Source of the DNA: Actinostola sp. cb2023 | Lineage: Eukaryota > Cnidaria > Anthozoa > Actiniaria > Actinostolidae | Length of the DNA stretch: 64,000 nucleotides | Assembly (NCBI GenBank): GCA_033675265.1 | Contig: JAUJYZ010000208.1 | Coordinates: forward strand, 92,501 to 156,500 | Direction: 5' to 3' | Shown: positions 54,580 to 64,000 of the stretch, piece after piece | Numbering within the stretch: position 1 is the stretch's first letter | Layout: the number at the start of each line of letters is the position of its first letter | Made by a program: the position numbers and the translations under genes | The notes under the pieces: model-generated | What the model saw: only the letters and a program-made list of their open reading frames with translations | Told to the model about the DNA's origin: nothing | Database searches by the model: none

Positions 54580-54970
54580 AAGTCCATGCCAATGAGGGTT
54601 TATCATGTAATTTCAAAACTCATAGGACAAAAAAATGATTATCATAACTGGAAAGAGCTCGTTGAAATTAATAAAAGTGTGAAGTTTGGAAAAGATCGCT
54701 TCACAAATTGCGAAGATATGAATTTTCAAAAATCGGAATTTTGTATCAAAACCTTTGTTGGAGGCAAGAGTTGCCTACCAGCGTAAATTTCCAAAGGTTT
54801 TCATATAAAATGTAGATTTTTGAAAATTCATATCTTCGCAATTTCGGAAGCGATCTTTTCCAAACTTCACATTTTTACTAATTTCAATGAGCTCTTTCCA
54901 GCTATAATAATCATTTTTTGTCCTATGAGTTTTGAAATTACGTGATAAACCCTCATTGCGTTCTTCCATG
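54580..54970. mobile_element. Foldback, arms about 190 bp
   Basis: CAATGAGGGTTTATCATGTA and GAAGATATGAATTTTCAAAA are mirrored on the right; the centre is near 54,785. The ORFs on both strands read the same arms. Confidence 0.87.
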
Positions 54971-55098
54971 ATAAATTGAAATATCCAGTCTAAGTCTTCG
55001 TATATCCTCTGGTGGCAGTTAAGTCCAATGTCAGCCTTGGAAGTAGCAATAAAAACGTTTTAAAATCCTAAGTTAACTCGCATTCGATGGCCTGAAGT

Positions 55099-56035
55099 CG
55101 AAGCTTCGCCAATCTCGTCCCCAGAGCCTGCGTTACTTTCGGCCAGCGACGAGAACGTAGGCTCTGGCATAATCCATTTTTGAGACAATTTGATTGGCTA
55201 TTCCATTTTAGAAACTACGCACGCGCAAGATTCCGGAAATGAAATATATCCAATGAAAATTGAGTTGTCAAAACAACCCGGTGTCCCAACTTCCGTTCAA
55301 AACAAAAATTAACATTTTTCAACGGTTTCATGTTATTTTCAACATGTCGCCTACCCTGCGAGCAGTCTTCTTTTAACCTCATGTCGCCTCGATCTGCAAT
55401 AATAAAATATCTAAGCACAGGGAAAAATCCAGTTTATCTAAGCTTATATGTATCTCGAAGTGTCTTGAAAAGTTTTCAAACGAAGCTCAAAATTTACACG
55501 AAGAGATGTCGATCGTAAATCTAATATTCTTTAGGCTAGCAACTGAAAGGCGGTGCCAATCGAGGTGCTTACGAAGGCGAAATATTCAAAAGAAATACAT
55601 TTGAAGAGAGAGACAACAATAACCAGAGAAGATGAAGATGATAGATTCAAATAATTAACTGATATGTAAAGTAGACACGAGTAAATATAAACCCGTAGGA
55701 AGAACTGTTCGCGTATCCTTCTGCTGTAAAACCACTGGTTTTAATAAAGACTTCAGATACTGCACTTCTTTCACTGTTATATCTTCTTTACCAAGTGCTT
55801 TTAAAGCGTACTCTATTCCCTAATGAAACCTTTCGAAGGATTCCACTGAAACCTGAATCGACAATTTAAATCGACAACAACCAACTGCCCAGCTAACTTG
55901 CGCATGCGCTCTAAAACCGGAAGAACAAGAAATCCTGTTCCCAAAAAATGGATTATGCTAGAGCCTACGTTCTCGTCGCTGGCCGAAAGTAACGCAGGCT
56001 CTGGGGACGAGATTGAAGCTTCGCTTGAACTCACA
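55099..56035. mobile_element. TIR element with GAGCCTGCGTTACTTTCGGC arms
   Basis: Arms of about 90 bp (TCGTCCCCAGAGCCTGCG, TTCGGCCAGCGACGAGAACG) are inverted at 55,950-56,035. The unique centre has no recognisable transposase. It ends about 45 bp before block Y copy c, so it may have been inserted at the duplication junction. Confidence 0.82.
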
Positions 56036-56083
56036 ACTGGTCGCGCATGCGCGCAACAGAATTCCCTCCGCAATGTATAAGTT

Positions 56084-57660
56084 GAAAAATCGAGTGCCAT
56101 CTAAGTTTTTCGTTGATGCCCTCGGTCTAGCTTGAATTTCAATGTACGAGGTACTGTAATTTTCACAAACTCAGCAATAAAACGAACAATATAAACTTAC
56201 GAGTGAATGTATGGGATAAAGATGAAGTACTTTCACTCTTGCTAAGCCACGAACTGAGATAAATCAGTACACTTTCAGACAGAAATATTGCAAGGCCAAA
56301 TGAAATTCTCTAGGATAAGATTATTAACCTGAAGCAGTAAACACTTTGAAGTATTATACTAATGGTTGAGAAATCAATATACAAAGTCCTTTGAACATGA
56401 CAATGTGCCCACCGTGAAGCTATTCTATCGAGTAGATCCAAGCCTGTGATTAGAACAGCACTTTAGGAATCAACCTGCGTTTTTGACCTAAAAAAAAGAA
56501 AGTCCATTTTTCAACTCGGGCTTTCCACAGAAACAAGAAGCCCGAGTAAAAATTGTTTTTTTCCTCATTTCCCGGCTTCCTAGATGTTGTAGATGCTCAG
56601 AATCTTTCATTTTTTTAACTGAGCCGAAAAAAACTCAGTGGTATGGAGAAGGTCCTCTCAAAATTACATAACGCAGCAAAAGAAAACTGGATTTTCCTCA
56701 TGTTGTAGCTGAACAGAATCATTCCCAAATTCATGTTTTATCTTAAAATTGAGATTTCCAAAGTCGAATGTAACTCGAAAAGTGTTGTCTTTGTCACAAT
56801 AAAATCGCACTTTTTAAGAAATACCTGGTTATCAATTATTATTATCAAGATGAAAAATCTCCGAAATCGTTTTTAAAGTTTTGCCGCTCAAACACTGATT
56901 TAAAACGAGACCCATCGTCCAAATAAATATACGCGCGGGCCACCTTAAACTCGCCTAATTAAATTAGAAGGGAAATTAAACTGAAATTTCTAAGTTAAGA
57001 TGCGAATATTTCTGCGTGCTAATGTAGACAAAGCTAATTCACAAGATGTTTGTGCACAGGTCGGTCGATACCTATAAGTACGTTGTAGCGACGATTCTCT
57101 AACTGACCTGACTAACACTATTAATACTATGAACTAATCACAAACCTTACTTTGAGGTTTCGACCAAAACCATGCATTTGCACCCACAACGAACATCAAA
57201 CAAAGTAGAACGGCTTTCATGGCTGCACCAAGCTTGCTTCTTCGCTACCAAAGTTGCCGTAAACTATGACAACATAGCGAACTTCAAACTATGCATGACC
57301 GACCGTATGGAATGAATAACTTTTCGCTATAATTTTAAGCCCGGTTTGTTTGCATAATACGACAATCATTTTAAAACTCATTAGTTTTGTGTTTCTGAGG
57401 AATTATTATTCGCTTGGGTTGCAGCAACATAATCGAAAATCCCTCAGATACAAACAACAAAGATGCAGCGGCCATGTTGGATTAACCAACTCTAATGACT
57501 CTGACATGCAATCCAATTCTCCTCTCGCGAGGGGATGTAGTAATTAATTTGCTAGCAGCTCCAAACCCATTCAGTAGTTAGCAATTATTCTGTACTCCGA
57601 TCAGTTCGTTCATTTTTGCGTAATTCTCTTTTCACATGCTAATGAGCAGAGGAGTAAAAT
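56084..57660. repeat. Segmental duplication, distal copy (block Y)
   Basis: Matches about 51,563-53,100 nearly base for base. It has a few indels, for example an added TTATTATTATCAAGATG near 56,836 and a TAATTAAATTAG variant near 56,960. It carries signal exon copy c. Confidence 0.88.
57151..57220 (-). CDS. Duplicate signal-peptide exon (copy c)
   Basis: Seventy bases encoding MKAVLLCLMFVVGANA and WFWSKPQ, with the same GTAAGG donor and phase. Three residues differ from copy a, yet hydrophobicity, the ANA cleavage site and the frame are kept. Confidence 0.62.
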
Positions 57661-57771
57661 AATATGCTAATTAATGTTTTATTCTTTGCTCCAGTTTTTC
57701 TTTGTTGGCACTTTTATTTTCTCCCAACGGAGCATTTAGCGTGTAACGACGCCTCATTAATAAACCAGTCC

Positions 57772-58218
57772 AAGGTTAATTCCGCCATCTTGTAGGTGCA
57801 AACACGGCTAATTTCTAGTCAAAACATGATCACTTTGAGCTGTTATAACTCCGTTCGATCTTTTCGGCTTTTCAAAATCTATTTTTCTTTTAAAAGGTAT
57901 ATACTCTGTGATTGCTGTCTAGAAATATGGTGGCAAAGCGAAGGCCACAGCTGCAGTAAATCAGGTGTTTATGTTCAATTAAAAACATACGTACGAGAAT
58001 ATGCTAATTAGAGTAAAATTTTGAAATAGCTGTAAATATAGTTTAAATGCTCTCATTTTCAGTCACAAAAATATTTTAGCTGATATTAATTTAAAGCAAC
58101 TTTCAAATCGAAAATCTAACAAAGTCGATTGTAGTTATTGGACCTCAAAGTGACAATGTTTTGACTGAAATTGACCGTGTTTGTTGCACCCCCTACAAAA
58201 TGGCGGAATTAACCTTGG
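57772..58218. mobile_element. Foldback with CCAAGGTTAATTCCGCCATC arms
   Basis: The left arm CCAAGGTTAATTCCGCCATC followed by TTGTAGGTGCAAACACGG is answered by the complement ending GGAATTAACCTTGG. The centre is AT-rich and unique. Confidence 0.87.
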
Positions 58219-58549
58219 ATTGTTCTATTATCATGCTAAAAGCACGTTACATGAAATCATACTAATGAGTATACACAGTACTGCATGTTATTCCTGCAGA
58301 GCTTTTACCGTGAAATTCCAATTCCTAGTGACTTGTGATCAAATGGCTTCGTTATCGTTTCATCATTTGCAAATGGCACTAATGAGGATCAGTACCAGTT
58401 TATTCTTCTAAATATATACATGCAGAACGACCTACAATCTCCTGCAATATAAACGAGACACCCATGATCCCTTCCCATTCCACAATGTTGATCAGTGATG
58501 GTTTGTAATATTTGAGGGAATTTTGTACCCAAACATCAACATTGGAACG

Positions 58550-58552
<3 letters not shown>

Positions 58553-58622
<70 letters not shown>
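58553..58622. repeat. Homopolymer of 70 G
   Basis: Seventy consecutive G (CCC on the other strand) bounded by GGGA and CGTGAG. Shorter G/C runs occur at 14,144-14,177, 26,166-26,196 and 31,377-31,398. Confidence 0.95.
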
Positions 58623-60200
58623 CGTGAGACTTACGATTTCATGGTGGCACATTTTATTTTGCATGGGATTGTAGCTAGAACCTAGATTCCAGTTAGACAA
58701 AATGTTAGGTTTTATATTTTACCATTGAAAATGTAGTGATATAATAGCATACTGCAATGTTATAGCACTGAACACAGACAGTGTATATACAATATGGTGG
58801 CAGGGGGGTGGCAGCCCCTCACATGAGCAGCAGGAAGTTCCATTATCAGATAAAAGGAGTCTACGCAGGGGTAAGACAAAAACGTTGCTAATCAGTTTGT
58901 ATCACTCCATGAACATGTACATGAATATGCGATTAACAAAGATTGTTTAAACAAATGTATTGTTGTACCCCTGGGCAGCGTCCTTTCATACCAAACTTCG
59001 TGTTTAAGGTCGTGTTTACACTTGGTGGTTTACTGAAATAACGAGTTACTTAAACTTGGTAGACATTAATAAATTAGTAAACTATTGTTTCTTGAGCGGT
59101 TAACTCTTAGTTCTCTGATTTGTACCTTGGGAAAGCGCTCAAGTGTAAACACTACGCTTTATATAGTGAACAAGACGCTCAATGAGCGTTCACTCGGGCA
59201 TTGTGAAAAGGAAAATGTCAGTTGTTCGAGGAAGTACTTGAAAATGAATGCCAGTTGGTTGAAGAACAAGGACAATGTCAGCTGCGCGAGGAGAGACCTG
59301 ACAATGACTGACAGTTGCGTGACGAGGGAGACTATGTATTATACATGTATGTGTCGAGTTCATTTGATTTGCCTTTGAGTTCATTTGATTACCTTTTGAC
59401 TTTGAGTTCAATTGATTTGATTTTGATGAGTTTGTGTAAAGGCCCCCTCTCTAGCTTCAGATCCCGAAACGTCGAGTTTGGAATCGAGTTTCGGGTTCGA
59501 GTTACGGTTCGAACGTCGAATAAAACAAGGACATCTTCTTCAATACAATATCATTTCTCTGACGTCATGACAATCAGTGACAGTTGAGTGACGAGGGAGA
59601 CTATTAGTCCGGTGAGTACGAACATGATACGTCTTGAGTTGCATAGGTCAGATGGTTCCGATAACGGCCTCGCGTTTGTTTTTAAAATATATATTTTTAA
59701 GCGAGCTTCTAGTCCTTTTACCACTTCTAGTCATTGAACGATGAACTAGAATCCTGACCTTTTAATAGCTTGAAGATCTACAGCTGCTTTCAAAACTAAG
59801 ATTCATAATCTACTTGAGTCCTGTGTCTCCTTTATCTTTTCAAATCTGCGGAGTAATCTTGAAACTCCGGATACGATTAAATACGTCGCATACTCGTCAT
59901 TTTGAAGCCGAACAAAACTACTACTACTACTACTACTACTACCGAAATCCGCATTTTCTAACTCGGGCGGCCTGCGGCCTGGGCCCGAGTAACTAGGTTT
60001 CTACTATAAAATTTCAAGACCAATTGGAAACAAAAGAAAATGGTGTGGTTAATAGAATGTATCCGCTGACCACATGTTTTATAGCTGCATGCTTAACTTA
60101 TCGACACATTTTACATAGTTTGTAGTCGTGAGAAGTAATTATATAAGTGTTGCTATTTTTTTTCCATTACAATGGTTGTGATATGATATGATGTTACAAT
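58623..60200. other. Intergenic, few features
   Basis: Contains a short (ACT) run at 59,919-59,941, a GGCCTGCGGCC hairpin near 59,965, and ATTTGATTTG / GAGTTCATTTG repeats near 59,350-59,420. A CGTCTTGAGTTGCATAGGTCAG word (59,630) is also seen near 21,057. No gene was recognised. Confidence 0.55.
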
Positions 60201-60206
60201 AATTTA

Positions 60207-60835
60207 GGTGGTTCCCGCATAATGATGGAAATGTTTGCCGTATTTTTTAACTCGCTCGCTCCGCGTCAATATTGCTTGGATTTTATTGTGCTTAACACAC
60301 ATACTAATTCAACTATTCTGACTTTGGACAGTGTATTCAAAAATTATCATTGTAAACCGCGTTTGTGAATGCCAGCCGATATTCAAACGACACTATTTTC
60401 ACTAAAACTGCTGCCAAGCGTTTTTCCCTCGTACGTTTTTTTTTTAACTTCGTAAATGGCCTTTTGAGGTCCATAGTGATGTTCTCTGACGAGGTAAGAA
60501 GGAAATTGATCGAGCCGAAGTCACGTAACAACCGAAAGGTCCAAATTTTGACAAAAAAAATATGAACTGGTGATTTCGGCTCGATCAATTTTCTTCTTAC
60601 CTCGTCAGAACATTACTAGGGACCTCAAAAGGCCATTCACGAAGTTTAAAAAAAATCGTACGAGGGAAAAACGCTTGGCAGCAGTTTTAGTGAAAATAGT
60701 GTCGTTTGATTATCGGCTGGCATTCACAAACACGGCTTACAATGATAATTTTGAATACACCGTCCAAAGGCAGAATAGTTGAATTAGCGAGTTAAAAAAT
60801 ACGGCAAACCGGTCATTCATTATGCGGGAACCACC
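60207..60835. mobile_element. GGTGGTTCCC foldback transposon, TTAA type
   Basis: GGTGGTTCCCGCATAATGAT is answered by TCATTATGCGGGAACCACC. TTAA is present at the right (60,836-60,839) and decayed to TTTA at the left. The sister is 39,278-39,954. Confidence 0.88.
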
Positions 60836-60989
60836 TTAAGTCAGACAGACGGTTAGAAAGACAGTTAGACAGATAGACATCGCTTACTGTCTTTGACTCC
60901 TTTACTAAATGCCCTCTGAAAATATACAAGTAAAACAGTTGATGTTCTTGGGCGACAATATATTTTGGCGAGGGTTAAAATGAGCTCCT

Positions 60990-61268
60990 ATTTCAAAAAA
61001 AACATTGTCGGTGAACTTGACCGTCAAGCCTACGCGACCAGACCGAAAGGGAGCATGGGTAGGTCAACATATTTTAATTCTGACATGGCAAAGTTAAGTT
61101 CTGCGTTGTACTCTCGCTTGATGGTTATAAAAGCACAAATAGACATTCAGATGTTCGGTTGCTCAACGTGGTCATAAACATCAAAAACTGTACCATCTAC
61201 CCATGCTCCTTTTCGGTCTAGTCGCGTATGCTTGAGTTATATAAGTTCACAGACAACGTTTTTTAGAG
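60990..61268. mobile_element. Foldback, TCAAGCCTACGCGACCAGAC family
   Basis: ACATTGTCGGTGAACTTGAC is answered by AGTTCACAGACAACG; AGCATGGGTA / TACCCATGCT is conserved. It ends a few bases after the stop codon of the discoidin gene and so forms the start of its 3' UTR. Confidence 0.83.
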
Positions 61269-61274
61269 CTGCAG

Positions 61275-61412
61275 CTAACAACCATACAGTTCGATTCTCA
61301 TTGTAATCCAGACATGCCAGGCTTTCGCAGTCACTCTTATGTGTTGAGCTTTGATTGGTACTGCTAGGGTATTAGCTACCACTGCGTAGTTATTCGTGTT
61401 GCCCATGAATAT
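61275..61412 (-). CDS. Discoidin gene last exon
   Basis: From ATCACAG, it encodes IFMGNTNNYAVVANTLAVPI, KAQHIRVTAKAWHVWITMRI and ELYGC, then TAG. The final Cys should pair with the Cys at the domain start. Confidence 0.88.
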   Translation of the reverse strand: MFMGNTNNYAVVANTLAVPIKAQHIRVTAKAWHVWITMRIELYGC

Positions 61413-62967
61413 CTGTGATACAAATATAATATTAAAGTGTATCTGAACCCCACAAGCAAACCATTTGAATGTTACTTGTAACCTTGTCAAATCAGTTTTC
61501 AATTTCGTCCAAACAGTCTAGGCTTGGGGATCAGCCAAAAATCAGTTTTCAAGTCAGTATTCTCAGAATGTTTAATTCTCAGTGGGGAGAGCCGGCTTCA
61601 GCTTGTGCCTGGTCATTGTGTAAAATCTGCAAGATGCCTTTTGACAGTCAACAAAGCCGAAAAATACCGGCTAAAATCTGGAAAATGTAGTCAATGGAGA
61701 AAAGCACGAGGTCGTGTAGCTTGTCTAGATCTAGATAGACGGATAGCTTGTCTGTGATAGACGGATTGTGGTAATTATATAAAATACAATAATTGTATGA
61801 CTCTATACTGGCTATTACATGTAAAGAAGTTATAATACAAGCATCAAGAGTTCCAGACTTTCGGTACGCGCGCAATGCATTGTGAGATTATTACAAAGGA
61901 AAAGTGAGCACCAATTCTAGACACAGGGAGCCCAAGCTATGTTTTTGCTCACTTGGTGCTCACTTTTCCGTTGTAATAATCTCACAATGCATTGCGCGCG
62001 TACCGGAAGTCTGGAACTCTCTTGATGCTTGTATAATAATAATAATAATAATAATAATAACCTTTATTAACGTGTCAATTATTTGCCTAGCTTACACTAG
62101 TGTAAACTAATTGAGGACACCTATCTACCTATAATTTACACCCATACCCAAACCCAAAGCCCCATCTAATTTCCCCAACCCCTCGTACCTTTGGCTCACA
62201 ACTTGTAGTTCCATTATACTGAATCCAAGACACAGTATCGTTACTGGAAGATAGACTGTACTTTTGTACCCACTGTGACTTAGCATTTCGTCCTTGCGTG
62301 GCGATCTTGGTAATATTCTTAATGGAGCCAAGATTAACCTGTAAGAACTGGTAGATGTCTAACTTCGCTGCACACCATGCAGAGTATTTAGGTGATCTCT
62401 GACTAAGACGAGCGTTCTTGGGATGGCAAGTTGAATCTGCATACATTGTTGAAGCATTGATATATTCATCTGGAATGATAAGGCGATCTCGCATACCCAG
62501 CGGTTCATGGCAGCCTAGTAGACAGGTAAGACAACCAGAAATAAAACTGTAAGACGCTCGTTTGCGCAAAGCCAGTTCGGAGTTTAAGAATAAGGTCCAG
62601 TGAGCATGCGATTTTAATCCCGATTATATATATCACCTTCTTTTGTTATTTAAAAATAACATAAACGTTAACAAAGGTGGCATAATTGAGATGAAATCGC
62701 ATGCGCACTGAACCTTATTCTTAAACTCCGACCTGGCTTATTCATTTCCTTTTCCAAGGACCAAGGACCCAAAAAGTATGGTATCATCACATTACCAGTA
62801 ATGTTGAATGCTGGAATCACTTTGCAGTCTCTGCTCTCCTGACTTGGTCCAGGGCAATCTGATGCCGCTGCTTGTGTGTAACGGGTGGCGACATCCTACG
62901 TCTACGTATTTGAGTGACACGGACAGACGGACAGACAGACACTCTCTCCACTGGCCCCATATTCCAT
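61275..62967 (-). CDS. 3' end of a thrombospondin-1/discoidin (F5/8 C) protein
   Basis: Three exons are seen on the minus strand: a TSP1 exon (62967-62796), then 62514-62189 and 61412-61275, the last ending in TAG. The two discoidin exons join in phase 0 to give a near-complete F5/8 type C domain of about 153 residues: CHEPLGMRDRLIIPDEYINA, STMYADSTCHPKNARL, WCAAKLDIYQFLQVNLG, TKIATQGRNA, and the end MRIELYGC. Such domains bind cell-surface glycans or lipids in secreted or adhesion proteins. The TSP1 exon joins in phase 1 (ITG-CHEPLG) but is frameshifted. The 5' part lies beyond the satellite or outside the window. The protein is presumably extracellular. Confidence 0.82.
61450..61720. repeat. 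Dispersed repeat, partner of 40,385-40,760
   Basis: Matches CAAACCATTTGAATGTTACT, TTGTCAAATCAGTTTTCAAT and CCTGGTCATTGTGT. It lies inside the last intron of the discoidin gene. Confidence 0.75.
61834..62034. mobile_element. Foldback with GCATCAAGAGTTCCAGACTT arms
   Basis: Arms of about 80 bp (CGCGCGCAATGCATTGTGAG included) surround a centre near 61,935 that contains ACACAGGGAGCCCAAG. It is intronic in the discoidin gene, and an (AAT)n run follows at 62,034-62,062. Confidence 0.87.
62189..62514 (-). CDS. Discoidin gene penultimate exon
   Basis: 326 bases from CTACTAG to GTACGA. They encode the first two thirds of the F5/8 C domain, including LQVNLGSIKNITKIATQGRN and WVQKYSLSSSNDTVSWIQYN. Confidence 0.9.
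62569..62745. mobile_element. Foldback between TSP1 and discoidin exons
   Basis: GTTCGGAGTTTAAGAATAAG and GAGCATGCGATTTTAATC are answered by GAAATCGCATGCGCACTG and CTTATTCTTAAACTCCGACC. Confidence 0.83.
62796..62967 (-). CDS. Thrombospondin type 1 exon, frameshifted
   Basis: It is bounded by TTATAG and GTAATG. Its length is 172, where phase 1/1 requires a multiple of 3. TSP1 pieces appear in three frames: DGIWGQWREC, TQIRRRR, CRHPLHTSSG, and SDCPGPSQESRDCKVIPAFN. Several small indels separate them. It is either a broken exon in this allele or a sequencing error. Confidence 0.65.
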
Positions 62968-63137
62968 CTATAACGTTCATTCATATACAGTTGTGACATG
63001 GACGCGTGGGAATGAAGAAGAGGCATCGCAATGCAAGGTATTTGACATGCAGTGCAACTAAAGTTCCCAGCTGGCGAAGCATTGTTTCTAACACTGGCAC
63101 TTTGTTAATTAAACCGGCCCTTATGTTATACCATCAT

Positions 63138-64000
63138 GCCTAGCAGTCTATACTCACACCAACACGTGAATGAGTTCCATGTATAGTCAGGTCTATACAC
63201 TCTGCCACACCAACACGTGAATGACGTGAATCAGTGTATAGTCCAGGCATACACACTCTGTTAGCAGTCTATACTCACACCAACACGTGAATGAGTTCCA
63301 TGTATAGTCAGGCATACACACTCTGAATTTAGCAGTCTACTATACTCACACCAACACGTGAATGAGTTCCATGTATAGTCAGGCATGTACACTCTGTTAG
63401 CAGTCTATACTCACACCAACACGTGAATGAGTTTCCATGTATAGTCAGGCATAACCACTCTGTTAGCAGTCTATACTCACACCAACACGTGAATGAGTTC
63501 CATGTATAGTCAGGCATACACACTCTGTTAGCAGTCTATACTCACACCAACACGTGAATGGAGTTCCATGTATAGTCAGGCATGCACCACTCTGTTAGCA
63601 GTCTATACTCACACCAACACGTGAATGAGTTCCATGTATAGTCAGCATACACACTCTGCCTAGCAGTCTATACTCACACCACACTGTGAATGAGTCCCAT
63701 GTATAGTCAGGCATACACACTCTGCATAGCAGTCTATACTCACCCAAACACGTGAATGAGTTCCATGTATAGTCAGGCATGCACACTCTGGCCTAGCAGT
63801 CTATACTCACACCAACACGTGAATGAGTCCCATGTATAGGTCAGGCATACACACTCTGCATAGCAGTCTATACTCACACCAACACGTGAATGAGTTCCAT
63901 GTATAGTCAGGCATACACACTCTGTTTAGCAGTCTATACTCACACCAACACGTGAATGAGTTCCATGTATTAGTCAGGCATACCACACTCTCTTCTGCTA
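63138..64000. repeat. 65-bp satellite at the right edge
   Basis: About 13 units of roughly 65 bp are present, each with TAGCAGTCTATACTCACACC, AACACGTGAATGAGTTCCAT and GTATAGTCAGGCATACACAC. Many single-base indels distinguish copies. The array runs off the window and lies in or upstream of the TSP1/discoidin gene. Confidence 0.95.

Noticed and set aside
62990..63110. Possible extra exon of the discoidin gene (NNASPAGNFSCTACQIPC)
   Set aside because: There is an AG ahead of it, but no convincing donor or phase match to the TSP1 exon, and the sequence borders the satellite.

Overview
The window looks like nuclear DNA of an animal, most likely an anthozoan cnidarian such as a stony coral or sea anemone. 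The reasons are spliced genes with GT/AG introns, a metazoan-type chitin synthase, an intron-poor NB-ARC/TPR protein of the kind that is expanded in corals, a thrombospondin-1/discoidin protein, a very high load of short foldback (MITE-like) elements, and long micro- and minisatellites. Species assignment is inference; no search was possible. I found no tRNA, rRNA, CRISPR array or prokaryotic operon.

Region 1 (1-22,900, minus strand) is one large gene. Eleven exons of a chitin synthase were assembled by hand from 22,886 down to 1,792, and every splice phase is consistent. They give about 969 residues, and the gene continues off the left edge. Its introns hold a 17-bp minisatellite with higher-order structure (1-1640), three copies of a cassette that repeats the 5' part of exon 11 inside GGAAGCAA/GGAA arrays (1976-5130), a LINE reverse-transcriptase scrap (9547-9870), many foldbacks, and a 4.5-kb satellite of 64/68-bp units (14,760-19,228).

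Region 2 (22,900-31,330) starts with intergenic DNA dominated by ATTCATCC/ATTCATTT repeats. It is followed by a plus-strand gene (27,584-31,324) for a 1246-residue P-loop NTPase with about 18 kinesin-light-chain-type TPRs, transcribed away from the chitin synthase.

Region 3 (31,900-38,650) is a tandem family of three related units (A, B, C). Each has composite TGACGTCA/X-box-like promoter motifs and encodes a protein built from 22-residue repeats with the core TPRKDDSMNVSMDLKD. C is intact, B is longer but frameshifted, and A is short with an early stop. I do not recognise this family. A TTAA-flanked foldback sits between units A and B, and the equivalent point after unit B is empty.

Region 4 (38,650-45,000) is repeat-rich and has no convincing gene. 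It holds TTAA-type foldbacks, a GGT/AGT array, a perfect 437-bp palindrome and two orphan ORFs.

Region 5 (45,251-57,220, minus strand) carries a secreted protein of unrecognised family in six consistent exons, starting with a signal peptide. Its signal-peptide exon is repeated twice more upstream (52.7 and 57.2 kb) by segmental duplication, each copy with an intact donor in the same phase. Region 6 (57,700-64,000) holds foldbacks, a run of 70 G, and the 3' end of a minus-strand gene with a frameshifted thrombospondin type 1 exon and a two-exon discoidin (F5/8 C) domain ending at a stop at 61,275. A 65-bp satellite runs to the right edge.
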